A stretch of DNA of 64,000 nt from Aerococcaceae bacterium DSM 111176. GTDB taxonomy: Bacteria; Bacillota; Bacilli; Lactobacillales; Aerococcaceae. Both the position numbers and the translations under genes were made by a program. Position 1 is the stretch's first letter. Each line of letters starts with the position of its first letter. Location: positions 62,001-126,000 of the forward strand of contig JACBXN010000034.1 in assembly GCA_015863215.1 (NCBI GenBank), read 5' to 3'. Under the pieces are notes generated by a model that saw only the letters and a list, made by a program, of their open reading frames with translations, searched no databases and was not told the origin of the DNA. This document shows positions 30,102-39,972 of the stretch, piece by piece.

Positions 30102-30860
30102 ATGATAACAATTAAATCACCACGAGAAATAGAAAAGATGACCGAATCAGGTCAATTATTAGCGAGTATTCATGTTGCATTGCGCGACTTTATCAAACCA
30201 GGTGTCACAACCAATGAGATTGATAAATTTGTTGAACAAAAGATTGTCGAAGGGGGCGGAATCGCTGCCCAAATTGGTTATGAAGGTTATGAATACGCAA
30301 CATGTACTTCAGTTAACGATGAAATTTGTCACGGCTTCCCTTCAGATTACGCCTTAAAAAATGGCGATATGGTCAAAGTTGATTTCTGTATCGATTTAGA
30401 TGGTGCTATTTCTGATTCTTGTTGGTGTTATGCTGTTGGTGAATTAACTGACGAACACGCACGTTTAATGGAAGTAACGAAAGAAGCTTTATATAGAGGA
30501 ATCGAGCAAGCACAAGTAGGTAACCGCATCGGAGACATTGGTGCAGCAATCCAACAATACGCCGAAGGTGAAGGATTTGGTGTTGTTCGAGACTTTATCG
30601 GACATGGAATTGGCCCAACCATTCACGAAGACCCACAAGTACCCCACTATGGTTTACCTGGAAAAGGTAAACGCTTGAAAGAAGGTATGACTATTACCAT
30701 TGAGCCAATGATCACAACAGGAACTTGGCAAATGCAAATGGATCCAAATGGTTGGACTGCACGTACTCGCGATGGTGGATTCTGTGCACAATATGAGCAC
30801 TCAATTGCTATTACAGCTGATGGACCTGTGTTGATGACGGATCAAGAGACGGTTAAGTAG
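30102..30860 (+). CDS. map: Type I methionine aminopeptidase
   Basis: Removes the initiator methionine from nascent proteins. It is a 252-residue pita-bread metallopeptidase with the five metal ligands visible in D-F-C-I-D-L-D-G, S-D-S, G-H-G-I-G, I-E-P-M and Q-Y-E-H-S. The start at 30102 has AAAGGG 5 bp upstream; the longer frame from 30075 would overlap the thioesterase and has no SD. A strong hairpin terminator follows. Confidence 0.95.
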   Translation: MITIKSPREIEKMTESGQLLASIHVALRDFIKPGVTTNEIDKFVEQKIVEGGGIAAQIGYEGYEYATCTSVNDEICHGFPSDYALKNGDMVKVDFCIDLDGAISDSCWCYAVGELTDEHARLMEVTKEALYRGIEQAQVGNRIGDIGAAIQQYAEGEGFGVVRDFIGHGIGPTIHEDPQVPHYGLPGKGKRLKEGMTITIEPMITTGTWQMQMDPNGWTARTRDGGFCAQYEHSIAITADGPVLMTDQETVK

Positions 30861-30896
30861 GAATAAATTTTGACATTTTAAGTATAAAATAAACGA

Positions 30897-30943
30897 AACG
30901 CTATATATCACAATTTCGAAATGTGATTTATAGCGTTTTTTAA
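30897..30943. terminator. Terminator after map
   Basis: AACGCTATA-ATCACA pairs with TGTGAT-TATAGCGTT around a short loop, followed by a T-run. An A-rich left side could also allow function on the minus strand. Confidence 0.85.
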
Positions 30944-30977
30944 ATCTTAAGAATAAAGGAATTTAAAATTTAGTTAC

Positions 30978-31018
30978 AAAAGTAGTTTAATTGAGAGGAA
31001 ACAGCTTTCCAAACTACT
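30978..31018 (-). terminator. Terminator of the galU operon
   Basis: On the minus strand the galU stop codon is part of an AGTAGTTT / AAACTACT stem with an inner GAAA / TTTC pair, followed by TTTT. Confidence 0.7.
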
Positions 31019-31901
31019 CTTCTTCCCCAGCTAATTCAATCCCAATTTCCTTAATCATTTTTCTTAAATCATCTTTAATTTCTGGATGTTCCAATCCATA
31101 TTCAATACTCATCTCTAGGAAACCAATCTTAGAACCAACGTCATAGCGTTTTCCGTCAAAACGTTTGGCAAAGACGCGTTGTGTTTTGTTTAGTTTGTCA
31201 ATTGCATCTGTTAATTGGATTTCCCCACCAGCACCTGGTTCAAGTGTCTCTAAAATATTAAAGATTTGAGGTGTTAATAAATAACGACCAATAATAGCTA
31301 AGTTACTTGGCGCATCTTCAGGCTTTGGCTTCTCGACAAATTGACGCACATTGTATAGTCCTTCTGACATTTGAGCTTCAGGATCGATAACTCCGTATTT
31401 ATCAGTATCTTCGTGCGGGACTTCCATCACTGCAATATTTGATGCTGAAGTTTCATTGTACACATCAATTAATTGACGCGTTAATGGTACTGCACTTTGC
31501 ATAATATCGTCACCTAACATTACGACGAAAGGTTCATTTCCAACGAATGCTTTTGCTTGAAGAACCGCGTGGCCTAATCCTTTAGGGTAAGGTTGACGGA
31601 CAAAGTAAAGATTTACATCTGGTTGGTCATGTAATACTTTTAATAGTTCAGTCTTTCCAGCCTTATCAAGATGTTGTTCTAATTCAATATTAGCATCGAA
31701 GTGGTCTTCGATCGGGCGTTTGTTACGTCCTGTAATAATTAAAACTTCTTCTATACCTGATTTTACCGCTTCTTCAACGATGAATTGAATCGTAGGTTTA
31801 TCAACAATGGGTAACATTTCCTTAGCCATTGCTTTAGTAGCAGGTAAGAAACGGGTTCCTAGTCCGGCAGCAGGTATTACGGCTTTTTTTACTTTAGTCA
31901 T
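31014..31901 (-). CDS. galU: UTP-glucose-1-phosphate uridylyltransferase
   Basis: Makes UDP-glucose from UTP and glucose-1-phosphate. It has 295 residues. The nucleotide-binding [13 protein letters not shown] is at the N-terminus, K-E-M-L-P follows, and the later V-E-K-P and G-D-D blocks are standard. It overlaps the end of the upstream glycosyltransferase gene by 8 bp and has AAGGAG inside that gene. With galE on the opposite strand 3.4 kb away it supplies nucleotide sugars for wall polysaccharide and glycolipid. Confidence 0.96.
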   Translation of the reverse strand: MTKVKKAVIPAAGLGTRFLPATKAMAKEMLPIVDKPTIQFIVEEAVKSGIEEVLIITGRNKRPIEDHFDANIELEQHLDKAGKTELLKVLHDQPDVNLYFVRQPYPKGLGHAVLQAKAFVGNEPFVVMLGDDIMQSAVPLTRQLIDVYNETSASNIAVMEVPHEDTDKYGVIDPEAQMSEGLYNVRQFVEKPKPEDAPSNLAIIGRYLLTPQIFNILETLEPGAGGEIQLTDAIDKLNKTQRVFAKRFDGKRYDVGSKIGFLEMSIEYGLEHPEIKDDLRKMIKEIGIELAGEEE

Positions 31902-33024
31902 TTATTTGCTCCTTACTATTAGATTGGTAAATATCTTTATAGGTTTGTGTAATTTCAGGCCAATTGAATTGTGCACTTTCTTTTACAGCATTTTGAGATA
32001 ATCTCTCATGATTGACGTAAATATGATCAATTGCTTGATTTAACCCGAGATGATCATTATTTTGAACACTCATACCGACTTCACCACTCTCAAAAAAGCT
32101 ATCAAAACCTTCATTCTTAGAGTAGATAATCGGTAAACCTTGTGACATTGCTTCAACGTAAACAAGACCGAAAGTCTCGCGAGTTGAAAGTAATGCAAAA
32201 ATATCCATTTCACGGAATAGCTGAAGAATCTCTTCTTTTGTCTTTTGACCATGATAAGTAACATGGTCAAATTGACATAATTCCTTTTTGATTTTATCAG
32301 TATCGTTTGAACCGACAATATGTAACTCTAAAGGACCGTAATTGTCATTATACATTTTGGTCATTTCAGCCAGTGGTACTAAACGCTTTTCGGGATGTAA
32401 TCGTGCTACAGTAATAATTCGTAATGGATTATGAACAACAGGCATTTTGTTAGAATATTGATTTCTATGCCAAAATTCATCAATACCATTTGGAATTACT
32501 TTTGTTTTAGCTAAAAATTCATCTTGATATTTACTTGGAACATACTTCTCCATTACAATATTTTGTGTGTTTTTTGAAATATAAACAATTTGACTAGCAT
32601 TCTTCATAATATTTATCCCTGTGTTACGCATCCAAGGCATTTTACCAAAGAAAGTACGTTCGTCGGCCGAACGTACTGCAACGACATAGGGAATGCCATA
32701 CTGTTTATTGAGTTGATAAGCTAACCAACCATTTGAAAATAATGAATGGGCATGTAATAAGGTAAATTCTTCAGGATTAACTTTTTCAAGTAAATCTTGA
32801 AGGATTTTTTTATGCTTAACTTGAAAGATGAAGCGATCATTTTTGTTAAAACAACGACTCACTTCGATATCATCACTTGGTGTAACTTTTAAATTATCTT
32901 CTGGGTATTGATGTGAGATTGGGACATAGACCTGAAAGGGAATGCCGGCTTCTCTTTGATGCTGGTACATGTCTGTATACAATTTCGTAGTTGAATAATA
33001 CGAATTAATATGTAATATCTTCAT
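31894..33024 (-). CDS. GT4 family glycosyltransferase
   Basis: A 376-residue GT-B fold glycosyltransferase with an N-terminal acceptor domain and a C-terminal donor domain (Glycos_transf_1). The donor motif R-L-H-P-E-K-R and the E-x7-E region near [11 protein letters not shown] support family GT4. There is no signal or membrane helix, so it acts at the cytoplasmic face. Its coupling to galU suggests a glucose donor, but the acceptor is unknown. GGAGGTAC precedes the ATG. Confidence 0.85.
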   Translation of the reverse strand: MKILHINSYYSTTKLYTDMYQHQREAGIPFQVYVPISHQYPEDNLKVTPSDDIEVSRCFNKNDRFIFQVKHKKILQDLLEKVNPEEFTLLHAHSLFSNGWLAYQLNKQYGIPYVVAVRSADERTFFGKMPWMRNTGINIMKNASQIVYISKNTQNIVMEKYVPSKYQDEFLAKTKVIPNGIDEFWHRNQYSNKMPVVHNPLRIITVARLHPEKRLVPLAEMTKMYNDNYGPLELHIVGSNDTDKIKKELCQFDHVTYHGQKTKEEILQLFREMDIFALLSTRETFGLVYVEAMSQGLPIIYSKNEGFDSFFESGEVGMSVQNNDHLGLNQAIDHIYVNHERLSQNAVKESAQFNWPEITQTYKDIYQSNSKEQIND

Positions 33025-33046
33025 GCCTATGTACCTCCTAACTTTA

Positions 33047-33319
33047 TTATTCTGCTTGTTCTAATTCTTCGATTCGGTTTTCTAACTCTTCAAGTTTTGA
33101 TTCGTAACTAGCTGCACGTTCTTCATATGTTACATTGACATTATCACCATCATCTGGATTTAACCAGTAGGTAATGAGATAAAGTCCAGCAAATAATGCG
33201 AGAATAATAATCAGTAAAGAAGGCCAACCACCACGGTCGATGCGGCGGTCAACTTCCCCTAATTGTTTCTGAATCTCTTCTTCAATTTGTTTTGAAAAAT
33301 TATTATTTTGTTCAGTCAT
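33047..33319 (-). CDS. Small membrane protein with C-terminal coiled coil
   Basis: A 90-residue protein of unknown function. A polar N-terminus (~1-30, Gln/Glu-rich) leads to one membrane helix (~33-51), then a Glu/Leu heptad stretch (~66-90) that should form a short coiled coil. GGAGATTATC precedes the ATG. It sits 22 bp before the glycosyltransferase in the minus-strand operon, so it may be a small scaffold or a passenger gene. Confidence 0.65.
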   Translation of the reverse strand: MTEQNNNFSKQIEEEIQKQLGEVDRRIDRGGWPSLLIIILALFAGLYLITYWLNPDDGDNVNVTYEERAASYESKLEELENRIEELEQAE

Positions 33320-33343
33320 GATAATCTCCTATGCTTAATTGAA

Positions 33344-34579
33344 TTAAAATGCCCATTCTCCATTTCTGAAGACAGGAATCACTTCACCATCTTTTGTGAT
33401 ACCGTCAATATTCATTTCAGCATTACCAACCATAAAGTCAACGTGGACATCACTACGGTTTAGTCCTACTTCATTTAATTCATCTTGTGACATTTTTGCG
33501 CCGTTTTCTACTGAAGTGGCGTAAGCTTGCCCAATCGCTAAGTGGTTTGACGCGTTTTCGTCAAATAGCGTGTTGAAGAAAATGATATTTGATTGTGAAA
33601 TGGGTGATTGATGTGGAACTAATGCCACTTCACCTAATTGACGCGCACCATCGTTATCGTTAATTAATTTTAGTAATGTTTCTTCGCCTTCTTCAGCAGT
33701 TGCTTTAGTAATTTTACCATCTTCAAAGTGGAAGATCATTTTATCGATAACCACGCCACCATAACTTAATGGTTTAGAGCTTGTAATCACACCTTCTGCA
33801 CGGTTAGCATCTGGTGCAGTGAATACCTCTTCAGTTGGCATGTTAGCGATGAATACTTCGCCTTTTTCGTTGACACTACCAGCTGATTCCCAGACATGAT
33901 TGTTTGGTAAACCAAGTTTTAAATCAGTCCCTGGTCCAGTATAGTGTAAGATGTCAAATTGATTTTTATTTAAGAAATCTGCTTTAGTTTGTAAACGTGC
34001 TTCATGTTCATCCCATGCTTTAACAGGGTCTTCCTCATAAACACGGGTTGTTTTGAAGATTTCATCCCATAATGCATCTAATGCTGCCTCGTCTTCTAAA
34101 TCAGGGAAGACTAAGTTTGCCCATGCTTGACCAGCTCCAGCTGCTACTAACCAACTTACGACATTGGCTTGTGTCGCTAATCGTTCTTCTTTTAATGCTT
34201 TAGAGGTTGCACGTTGAGCTTGGCTGATTTTTTCCGGGTCAATACCTTTTAATGCATTTGGATCAGATGAACGTAATGACATACGTTTAGTACGTTTATT
34301 CATTAAGTCATTTGATTCATCAATACGGTATTGAGGAATATCGGTTAAAGTCTCAACAGATTGCCCAACGTAGTGGATACGTGTTAATTGATCGTCTTGG
34401 TAACGAACAATGACCTTTTTAGCTCCGGCTTGATAAGCTTCTTGAGAGATCAGGCGGGCTAAAGGTGCTAATTCGATATCAGCAGCTAATTGGATATAAT
34501 CATCCTGGCTAACGCCTAAGCCTTTGTGAACTAAAAGGTGTGCATATTTCTTAAGTAAGTGATCAAAATTGTCTAACAT
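33344..34579 (-). CDS. M29 family aminopeptidase (AmpS/PepS type)
   Basis: A 411-residue leucyl-type aminopeptidase of the M29 (thermophilic aminopeptidase) family, cytoplasmic and metal-dependent. Family landmarks include the T-G-P-G-T-D-L block, the N-M-P-T-E-E-V-F-T-A-P-D block, and the C-terminal H-V-D-F-M-V-G with metal ligands. The length is normal. The SD is weak (CAGGT). It lies 29 bp after the flavodoxin gene in the same direction. Confidence 0.93.
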   Translation of the reverse strand: MLDNFDHLLKKYAHLLVHKGLGVSQDDYIQLAADIELAPLARLISQEAYQAGAKKVIVRYQDDQLTRIHYVGQSVETLTDIPQYRIDESNDLMNKRTKRMSLRSSDPNALKGIDPEKISQAQRATSKALKEERLATQANVVSWLVAAGAGQAWANLVFPDLEDEAALDALWDEIFKTTRVYEEDPVKAWDEHEARLQTKADFLNKNQFDILHYTGPGTDLKLGLPNNHVWESAGSVNEKGEVFIANMPTEEVFTAPDANRAEGVITSSKPLSYGGVVIDKMIFHFEDGKITKATAEEGEETLLKLINDNDGARQLGEVALVPHQSPISQSNIIFFNTLFDENASNHLAIGQAYATSVENGAKMSQDELNEVGLNRSDVHVDFMVGNAEMNIDGITKDGEVIPVFRNGEWAF

Positions 34580-34608
34580 AAATACCTGCTTTCTAAGTCT
34601 AAAAAAAT

Positions 34609-35061
34609 TTAATTTTGGAAGTAATCGGCTAATTGATTGGCATATAATTTCAATGCTTGAATATCTTCTGGTTCGTCAGGAGCCATATTGATTTTGCAAT
34701 TATCGCCCACGCGTGCTGCGCCAGCTTTAATAAATTGTTCTTCAAAATCATCAACAGCTGTTGCGAATTTCGGATAGAAGTCATCTCCAGAACCAAATGT
34801 CCCAAAGGCTTTACCGCTTAAATCCATGTCTGGGATTGCATCGTAATAGTCGAGCATTTCGTCAGGGATTTCAGCATCATTCCCGTAGGTATAAGTCCCG
34901 ATTAATACAATGTCGAAGTCTAATAAATCTTCAGGATCAGCATCCATCGCTTCATAAATTGTTACAGGAACGTCTCTGGACTCTAGTTCCTCGGCAATAA
35001 TTTCTGCAATTTCTTCAGTATTACCCGTCAGGCTTCCGTAAATGATTAATGCTTTTACCAT
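34609..35061 (-). CDS. Flavodoxin
   Basis: A 150-residue FMN electron carrier. The phosphate loop Y-G-S-L-T-G-N-T-E is at residues ~9-17, the G-T-Y-T-Y-G-N-D-A loop around 58-66 and the F-G-S-G-D-D-F-Y-P loop near 91-99 contact the flavin. It is very acidic, as is normal for the family. AAGGAGG precedes the ATG. An extended -10 (TGA-TATAAT, minus strand) near 35100 likely starts the minus-strand operon running to galU. Confidence 0.93.
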   Translation of the reverse strand: MVKALIIYGSLTGNTEEIAEIIAEELESRDVPVTIYEAMDADPEDLLDFDIVLIGTYTYGNDAEIPDEMLDYYDAIPDMDLSGKAFGTFGSGDDFYPKFATAVDDFEEQFIKAGAARVGDNCKINMAPDEPEDIQALKLYANQLADYFQN

Positions 35062-35254
35062 AACATCCTCCTTGTATAAAAAATCTACATATTCTGCTCA
35101 ATTATATCAGATATAACAGCTCGAATCATCTAAATATCTCATGCGCTTTCTTTTAGACGGAAGATATTATAAATAGCGGTAATAATATTGAGATAATTAT
35201 CATGTGACTTTAATAGTAAAAGTATTCTAAGAAATATAAATTTAATATAGTTTA

Positions 35255-35263
35255 TGGTATACT
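35255..35263 (+). promoter_or_regulatory. Extended -10 promoter of galE
   Basis: TGG followed by TATACT (35258-35263), 30 bp before the chosen start. The upstream ATG at 35254 lies inside this promoter, which argues against it as a start. Confidence 0.55.
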
Positions 35264-35292
35264 ATGGTAATCATGAAAAAGGAGTGAGCTTA

Positions 35293-36324
35293 TTGACTAT
35301 CTTAGTTACCGGTGGCGCTGGATATATTGGGAGTCATACAGTTGTTGAACTAATCAATAGCGGGTATGACATTGTTATTGTCGATAATTTTTCTAATAGT
35401 CATCCTGAAGTTATTAAACGCCTTGAGGCGATTACACAACAATCAATTACTTATTACAACGTGGATATTTTAGATAAAGAAAGTCTGCGTCAAGTATTTA
35501 CTGAACATCAAATTTCAGCTGTTATTCACTTCGCAGCCCATAAAGCGGTAGGGGAATCTGTTTCAAATCCGCTTAAATACTATCATAATAACGTGGAAGG
35601 GACTGTTTCACTACTTGCAGTTATGGACGAATTTAATGTTAAGCGCATTGTCTTCAGTTCGTCGGCAACTGTTTATGGCTTTAATAATCAGTCGCCATTA
35701 AGTGAAGATTTGCCAACTAATGAAGCAAATAATCCTTACGGTTACACGAAAATAGTTAATGAACAAATTTTAACGGATATGACCATTGCTGATCCTGAGT
35801 GGTCGGTTGTATTACTGCGTTATTTTAATCCGATCGGAGCACATGCATCCGGAACAATTGGTGAAGATCCAAGTGGTATACCTAGTAATTTAATGCCCTA
35901 TATTACACAAGTTGCCGTTGGAAAACTGGAACAAGTAAATGTCTTTGGTAATGATTACGACACACCAGATGGAACAGGGGTCCGCGATTATATTCATGTG
36001 GTTGATTTAGCTAGAGGCCATGTTAAAGCGGTCGATCAAGCACTAAATGAATCGAAATTAGCGGTTTATAATTTAGGAACGGGTCAAGGATACAGCGTAC
36101 TGGATTTAATTAATACTTTTAGTGAAGTGAACGAAATTGAGATACCACATGAAATCACTGATCGACGTCCTGGTGACGTAGCTGTTTGTTATGCAGACCC
36201 TACAAAAGCAAGAGAAGAATTAGGCTGGGTAGCTGAGAAAACACTTGCTGACATGTGCCAAGATAGTTGGAAATGGCAACAAAACAACCCACAAGGTTAT
36301 CAAGCGGGCAACATGAATGGCTAA
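35293..36324 (+). CDS. galE: UDP-glucose 4-epimerase
   Basis: Interconverts UDP-glucose and UDP-galactose. It is an extended SDR enzyme of 343 residues. The NAD loop G-G-A-G-Y-I-G-S-H is at the N-terminus, S-S-A-T-V-Y-G supplies the serine, and Y-G-Y-T-K supplies the Tyr/Lys pair. I chose the TTG at 35293, which has AAAGGAGTGAG upstream and gives the expected start M-T-I-L-V-T-G-G. Its end overlaps the next gene by 8 bp, coupling epimerase synthesis to the LCP-like proteins. Confidence 0.95.
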   Translation: MTILVTGGAGYIGSHTVVELINSGYDIVIVDNFSNSHPEVIKRLEAITQQSITYYNVDILDKESLRQVFTEHQISAVIHFAAHKAVGESVSNPLKYYHNNVEGTVSLLAVMDEFNVKRIVFSSSATVYGFNNQSPLSEDLPTNEANNPYGYTKIVNEQILTDMTIADPEWSVVLLRYFNPIGAHASGTIGEDPSGIPSNLMPYITQVAVGKLEQVNVFGNDYDTPDGTGVRDYIHVVDLARGHVKAVDQALNESKLAVYNLGTGQGYSVLDLINTFSEVNEIEIPHEITDRRPGDVAVCYADPTKAREELGWVAEKTLADMCQDSWKWQQNNPQGYQAGNMNG

Positions 36325-37261
36325 AAAAGTTAATAAATACCTGGTGAATAGTAATCATTTCCAACAGGAAAAACGTAGACGCTCTTTTACTAAGGGCATT
36401 GCGGTTTTTCTTGTGATTATTATTGTATTTATTATCCTTTATTTTATTGCTCAAGCAAAAATTAGTACAATCGAGGGTAGTTATCAAGGTATTTATAGAC
36501 CGGATATCCAAGATTCACAGGCAAGCGTTACACCTGATGAAAATGGGCATTACTCATTACTCGTTATGGCAGTTGGTGAAGAACGAGAAGAATCAAATTA
36601 TGTTCCTCGCGTTCAATTAATTGAACAAATAACAGTAAATACGACAGATGATCAAGCGACACGCGTCATTATTCCTCATAATACAGTTCCTAGTTGGGAT
36701 GACCAGGGACTTCCTCTCAGTCATGTCTACACAGAACAAGGCATAACGAGTGTTATTCAAAGAACGGAAGAAATTATGTCCGTTGATTATGATCATGTGG
36801 TCACCTTTAATCTCCCGAATATCCGGCCATTAATCGAAGAATTAGGTGGGATTACAGTAGAGTTTCCAAGTGATCTAGAAATAGACGGTACAGTACTTGC
36901 AGCAGGAGAGCGCGTAAATCTCTCGGGATTACAAGTAGAACAATTATTAGAACAACTTTCTCAAGCAAATGCCTTGGAGTACCGCTACGCTATCAGAGGA
37001 ATATTAGATGGATTAATCAGTGAAATATTTAATCCGAGTCATTTACTTAATATGGATCAATATTTAGAAACAGCACAATTAAGTATCCAAACAGATTTTC
37101 CATTTGAGAATTTGAAATATGTTTATCTTGGCAATTATAATTCAATTTTTGAAGATATTACTGAAATGGAAATGGAAGGTAGACGTTCAAGTAATGAATA
37201 TGGCGAGGTTATTGAACTTAGCCCCACCTCTTTGGATTTAATTCATGAATTATCAAATTAA
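36317..37261 (+). CDS. LCP-like protein with degenerate active site
   Basis: A 314-residue type II membrane protein: basic N-terminus, one membrane helix (~27-47) and an extracytoplasmic LytR-CpsA-Psr fold. Compared with a normal LCP protein, S-D-T is replaced by P-R-V-Q, and I-P-R-D is I-P-H-N, while the late F-N-L-P-N-I-R-P-L-I-E-E-L-G-G-I block is kept. The arginine and aspartate that hold the lipid pyrophosphate are therefore partly lost. It is probably a non-catalytic partner or a changed-specificity paralogue of the LCP protein encoded next. It overlaps galE by 8 bp. Confidence 0.75.
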   Translation: MAKKVNKYLVNSNHFQQEKRRRSFTKGIAVFLVIIIVFIILYFIAQAKISTIEGSYQGIYRPDIQDSQASVTPDENGHYSLLVMAVGEEREESNYVPRVQLIEQITVNTTDDQATRVIIPHNTVPSWDDQGLPLSHVYTEQGITSVIQRTEEIMSVDYDHVVTFNLPNIRPLIEELGGITVEFPSDLEIDGTVLAAGERVNLSGLQVEQLLEQLSQANALEYRYAIRGILDGLISEIFNPSHLLNMDQYLETAQLSIQTDFPFENLKYVYLGNYNSIFEDITEMEMEGRRSSNEYGEVIELSPTSLDLIHELSN

Positions 37262-37322
37262 TGGATTGAATCCTTTTATTGGCATAATGGCCAAAATTTA
37301 AAAAGTTAGGAAGACCCGATTA

Positions 37323-38711
37323 ATGAAAAAGTTTTTCTTTAATAATAAAGGAAAATTCAGTTGGTTAAAGTTAATCCGTAACATTTTCGTTGTGGTCGTA
37401 ATAATTGCAGCAGCAACCGCTGGAAAAGTTTATCGTGACGTACGCACAACACTTAATTATGTTTCGGATGATATTTCAATCACCGAATTACGTGAAGAAG
37501 AAGTTAATATTGAAGAAGGCGAAGCGATTAATGTACTCCTCATCGGAACGGATGCCAATGAACTAGAGCGTACTGAAGAGGAGGGCTTTGTCAGCCGATC
37601 AGATACATTAATGTTGGTTAATTTAAATCCAGAAACAAAACAAACTCAAGTGCTAAGTATTCCCCGGGATAGTTTAGCGATGGTTGAAGGGGAACCGGAT
37701 AAAATCAATCATGCATTTGCATACGGTGGGGCAGAATTAACGATTGAAACTGTTCAGGATTTCCTCCAGGTACCCATTGATTACTATGCAACGGTTGATA
37801 TGTCTGGACTTGAAAAGTTAGTTGATGCAATTGATGGTATTGAAGTTACAAGTCCACTGACCTTCGAATACAGAGGGACTGGCTTTGTTGAAGGTGAAAC
37901 TAGGGAAGTAAATGGCGTTAAAGCGATGAACTTTGCTCGGATGCGTTATGATGACCCAGAAGGGGAAGTTGGACGTCAAAATCGTCAGAAAATTGTGATA
38001 AAAGCAATCGTCGATAAAATTTTAAGCCCGGAAGGGATGACGAATTTGCCCAATATCCTACAAGTTGTCAACACACATGTAAAAACAAATATTAATTTAC
38101 AAGAAGCTTTGAATATTTATCAATCATACATACCTGCCTTAGATAATATCAATGTGGTGAAATTTGATAGAATGGAAGAAGTTTATTTAAATGAAGTATT
38201 CTATTTCCATATACCTATGAATGAGCGAGTGAGAGTGGCTAATGAATTTAGACATCAGTCTTATCTTCCACCAATTACCACAGCTCAGTTAAATGATCCG
38301 ATTGGTGACGGGGATGGAGAAACTGAAGTGAAAACTTTAGCAGTTGTAATCAATCAATATCCTACCGGGATGAGTGATGAAGAAATGACTGAAATTATTA
38401 ATCGACAAGAAGAACTTCAGACGATTCGTCAAACTTCACAAGAACCACAACCAGTCGAGTGGACACCGCCGGTTAATAATAACAATCAAAATAATAGTGG
38501 TTATACACCACCAACTAACACTGCACCGGTAGAATCAACACCGCCAGTGTCTGTGGAGCAACCACCTGTTTCTCAAGTTCCTGAAGAGCCTACACCCGCT
38601 CCAGAACCGGCACCTAACCCGACACCGCCTGTGGATCCAGGTACAAGTGAACCGCCAACTGCACCTGTAGAACCAGTTGAGCCAGCTCCAACGGAACCCG
38701 TTGCCGAATAA
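37323..38711 (+). CDS. LytR-CpsA-Psr (LCP) family glycopolymer ligase
   Basis: A 462-residue phosphotransferase that moves teichoic acid or capsule chains from lipid carrier to peptidoglycan. After one membrane helix (~18-35) the LCP domain (~70-280) shows every landmark: L-I-G-T-D, S-R-S-D-T-L-M-L, S-I-P-R-D-S, K-I-N-H-A-F-A-Y-G-G and the final M-N-F-A-R-M-R-Y-D-D. The last ~90 residues are Pro/Thr/Val repeats, a likely wall-spanning linker. It lies 61 bp after the degenerate paralogue, probably in one operon with galE, and ends at a terminator. Confidence 0.92.
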   Translation: MKKFFFNNKGKFSWLKLIRNIFVVVVIIAAATAGKVYRDVRTTLNYVSDDISITELREEEVNIEEGEAINVLLIGTDANELERTEEEGFVSRSDTLMLVNLNPETKQTQVLSIPRDSLAMVEGEPDKINHAFAYGGAELTIETVQDFLQVPIDYYATVDMSGLEKLVDAIDGIEVTSPLTFEYRGTGFVEGETREVNGVKAMNFARMRYDDPEGEVGRQNRQKIVIKAIVDKILSPEGMTNLPNILQVVNTHVKTNINLQEALNIYQSYIPALDNINVVKFDRMEEVYLNEVFYFHIPMNERVRVANEFRHQSYLPPITTAQLNDPIGDGDGETEVKTLAVVINQYPTGMSDEEMTEIINRQEELQTIRQTSQEPQPVEWTPPVNNNNQNNSGYTPPTNTAPVESTPPVSVEQPPVSQVPEEPTPAPEPAPNPTPPVDPGTSEPPTAPVEPVEPAPTEPVAE

Positions 38712-38719
38712 AATGACGA

Positions 38720-38746
38720 AATGAATGCCATCCGGCATTCATTTTG
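38720..38746 (+). terminator. Terminator after LCP gene
   Basis: AATGAATGCC pairs with GGCATTCATT around a 4-nt loop, followed by TTTT. It separates the galE-LCP operon from the polysaccharide locus. Confidence 0.8.
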
Positions 38747-38787
38747 ACTTTATAATCAGAATATATTGAAGAAGAGGAGGCTAGAAA

Positions 38788-39972
38788 GTGAACGAAGTAA
38801 AAGATAATTACCCGCCATTGCGAGTCTTACATATTATGAGTGGCTTTGGAGGTGGTATCTCGAGTTTTATTTTAAATAAAGCGAAAGAAATGCCCCAATT
38901 TAATATTGCTTTTGATGTAGTAACCTATGACGAGTGTTCAGACACTTTCACCCAAGCAATTGAAGCAACCGGAGGCCAAATTTATCAATTAGCTAATCCA
39001 AAAATTGATGGATGGTCTAAATTTAAAGCATCTTTCCAAAAAGCCATCATTGAAAACAAATATGATCTAGTTCAGTGTCATATCGATGGTTACCGTGCTC
39101 TAGCTTATTATCATTTATTACCAAGTGAGTTAAAGAAAGTGTTTTACATCCATGCGCATAATAGTTATGTAAAACCGACTCAATTGACGAAAAAAGCAGA
39201 ATTTACGTTGAATCAACAAATTAACCGAAAATTGTCTACATCAGTTCTGGGGTGTGGATTGCAAGCCATTCGTGGTGTTTACGGTGATAGTGTGCCAGAA
39301 AATGAAATGATGATGGTACCTAATAGTATTGAAACCAATCGATTTGCTCTAAATGAAGCAGAACACAATGAATACCGTCAATCATTTAGATCGGAATATG
39401 GTTATTCGGACACTGATATTGTCCTAGTGCAAGCATCAAGATATGAATATGCAAAGAACCATACGTTCACTGCTAAATTTGCTGAATATTTAAAAGATAA
39501 AGGATTAAATCTGAAATTTATCTTCTTTGGAAGAGGTAAACTTGAAAGTGATATCCGAGTAGAAATTTCAGAACGAGATGTTGAAGAATACTTTTCGATG
39601 AATGATTATGTTAGTGATATTGAGCGTGTTTTTGCTGGTGCGGATATCCTATTCCTGCCTTCGCATTACGAAGGTTTGCCGACAGTTGTTGTTGAAGCAC
39701 AAGCAGCTGGATTGCCAACAGTTATGTCAGATAGTATCACTGAAGAAGTTGCTCTAGGTTTAGATTTAGTAAAATCCGTTTCGTTGGATGCACCTTTTGA
39801 AGATTGGTATGAAGCAGTTTTAGAATTAGCACACAAAGAATTAGTGCCATTAGACGTGCGAATGAATCATTTGGTTAAACATAATTTTACGAATAATACC
39901 TCGGCTGTTCTTTATGCACAATTTGTCCGTGGTGAGCGAGATTATTACCAAATAAAGGAAGATGATAAATGA
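38788..39972 (+). CDS. GT4 family glycosyltransferase of polysaccharide locus
   Basis: A 394-residue GT-B enzyme. The N-terminal domain opens with the acceptor-side H-I-M-S-G-F-G-G-G-I-S loop, typical of EPS/capsule transferases. The donor domain has the F-F-G-R-G-K-L strand and the E-x7-E region H-Y-E-G-L-P-T-V-V-V-E-A-Q. The start is GTG with GAGGAGG 8 bp upstream. Its stop overlaps the flippase start by 4 bp (ATGA). It is the first gene of the polysaccharide operon. Confidence 0.87.
   Translation: MNEVKDNYPPLRVLHIMSGFGGGISSFILNKAKEMPQFNIAFDVVTYDECSDTFTQAIEATGGQIYQLANPKIDGWSKFKASFQKAIIENKYDLVQCHIDGYRALAYYHLLPSELKKVFYIHAHNSYVKPTQLTKKAEFTLNQQINRKLSTSVLGCGLQAIRGVYGDSVPENEMMMVPNSIETNRFALNEAEHNEYRQSFRSEYGYSDTDIVLVQASRYEYAKNHTFTAKFAEYLKDKGLNLKFIFFGRGKLESDIRVEISERDVEEYFSMNDYVSDIERVFAGADILFLPSHYEGLPTVVVEAQAAGLPTVMSDSITEEVALGLDLVKSVSLDAPFEDWYEAVLELAHKELVPLDVRMNHLVKHNFTNNTSAVLYAQFVRGERDYYQIKEDDK

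Noticed and set aside
35254-35292. Upstream ATG for galE
   Set aside because: It lies in the extended -10 promoter and would add residues before the NAD-binding loop that normal GalE lacks.
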